This document shows, in pieces, positions 45,515 to 45,892 of a stretch of 45,892 bases of DNA. The first letter of the stretch is position 1; the number at the start of each line of letters is the position of its first letter. Under the pieces are notes generated by a model, which saw nothing but the letters and a program-made list of their open reading frames with translations, was not told the origin of the DNA and searched no databases. Position numbers and translations under genes: made by a program. Source of the stretch: Sandaracinobacteroides sayramensis (GTDB lineage: Bacteria > Pseudomonadota > Alphaproteobacteria > Sphingomonadales > Sphingomonadaceae); NCBI RefSeq assembly GCF_022014495.1, contig NZ_JAKLSQ010000006.1, positions 1-45,892 on the forward strand, read 5' to 3'.

Positions 45515-45892
45515 TCAGTCCTTCTGGCTGAGATCGGGCGAGGAACCGCCGCCGCCGCGATCGCCGGAGCGTACGGCGTGGGTGACGGACGACACGCCCC
45601 GGTTCATCGCTTGTTGGCGCTTCATCGATTGCGCCCAGGCTGGAGGGGCGCTGGCGGTGGATGTCGCACTGCCTGCCGTCGCAGCCGCAGTCGGTGCTGT
45701 GGCGCCTGACCCGCCGCTGATTGTGCCGCCTGTGGCCGTGAACCCGGCGCGGGCGCCGGACCTGAAGCTGGATTTCATGGCGTCGCCGGCCTTGGCGGCG
45801 GCTTTCTTCAACGGGGATGTGGCGGCGTTGACCGCGCCGCCGACCGCCGTCTTGCCGACAGCGGACATGCCGCCGGCGACCGCGCTGCCGCC
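45515..45892 (-). CDS. trbL: Conjugal transfer protein TrbL, C-terminal part
   Basis: Incomplete: the frame is open through the right edge, so only the last 125 codons are seen. They are Ala/Gly/Ser-rich and end APPAWAQSMKRQQAMNRGV, SSVTHAVRSGDRGGGGSSPDLSQKD, the low-complexity tail typical of TrbL (VirB6-like), whose polytopic membrane part is upstream. Position directly before trbF supports the call, as trbL-trbF-trbG-trbI is the standard order. Confidence 0.85.
   Translation of the reverse strand, partial: GGSAVAGGMSAVGKTAVGGAVNAATSPLKKAAAKAGDAMKSSFRSGARAGFTATGGTISGGSGATAPTAAATAGSATSTASAPPAWAQSMKRQQAMNRGVSSVTHAVRSGDRGGGGSSPDLSQKD

Larger units (their letters stand above)
37036..45892. mobile_element. 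Left part of an integrative conjugative element in tRNA-Arg(CCG)
   Basis: From the tRNA-Arg 3'-half copy to the right edge. It contains a tyrosine integrase immediately inside the attachment site, a two-gene Abi cassette, relics, a LysR regulator, an entry-exclusion-like protein and part of a trb (P-type) conjugation cluster. This is the common layout of alphaproteobacterial trb-type conjugative elements. The intact tRNA-Arg(CCG) and the remaining transfer genes should lie to the right of the window. Confidence 0.85.

Noticed and set aside
42514-45892. Type IV secretion effector or virulence system
   Set aside because: The four genes match trbL, trbF, trbG and trbI in order and length, which marks a conjugation cluster, and they are linked to an integrase and att site.

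Overview
The window is high-GC chromosomal DNA of an alphaproteobacterium, most probably a sphingomonad (Sphingomonadales). Supporting this: a complete Entner-Doudoroff operon (zwf-pgl-edd-glk-eda), a popZ-valS pair downstream of a TolC gene, four proteins ending in a PEPxxWA-CTERM sorting signal, a GTTC-N7-GTTC SOS box of the alphaproteobacterial type, and many 4-base ATGA gene overlaps. No taxonomic search was possible, so the assignment is inference.

Layout. (1) 0.2-6.5 kb, minus strand: zwf-pgl-edd-glk-eda-ung, turning glucose 6-phosphate into pyruvate and glyceraldehyde 3-phosphate, with uracil-DNA glycosylase coupled at the end. (2) 6.7-12.1 kb, plus strand: Pcm-like methyltransferase, tolC, popZ and valS; the middle of valS has two insert-like stretches with AT-rich codon use. 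(3) 12.1-14.2 kb: a small regulatory island with an S24/LexA-like repressor facing a two-gene unit (80-aa putative DNA-binding protein and DUF3168-like protein), two matching ATAGG-N6-CCTAY sites, and palindromic repeats. (4) 14.25-16.05 kb: a decayed element between a degenerate 3' half of tRNA-His and the intact tRNA-His(GTG), holding phage portal-like and DUF4054-like fragments and a PEP-CTERM gene. (5) 16.1-24.4 kb: lipoprotein, ispH, thrB, rnhA, DUF808, oxidoreductase, extensin-like lipoprotein (probable CTG start), secreted protein, purC and an alpha/beta hydrolase. (6) 24.5-36.7 kb: purS-purQ and purL, separated by about 6 kb and interspersed with PEP-CTERM proteins, a NYN-domain protein, a queuosine-precursor transporter, a Y-family polymerase under a probable SOS box, a LuxR regulator and a DJ-1/PfpI protein. 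(7) 36.9-45.9 kb: tRNA-Ile2(CAT), then the left end of an integrative conjugative element in a tRNA-Arg(CCG) gene: a 45-base 3'-half copy of the tRNA, a tyrosine integrase, a two-gene Abi-type cassette, relics, a LysR regulator, an entry-exclusion-like protein, and the trb genes trbL-trbF-trbG-trbI-DUF2274 on the minus strand. The element runs off the right edge.

The most interesting candidate system is the translationally coupled pair at 38895-40450: a HEPN-type Abi protein (RN-x3-H motif) and an Abi_C-domain protein (R-x6-H in a GDAHG context), both directly behind the integrase of the conjugative element. Two tRNA genes in this window show the same element topology, one young (tRNA-Arg) and one decayed (tRNA-His).
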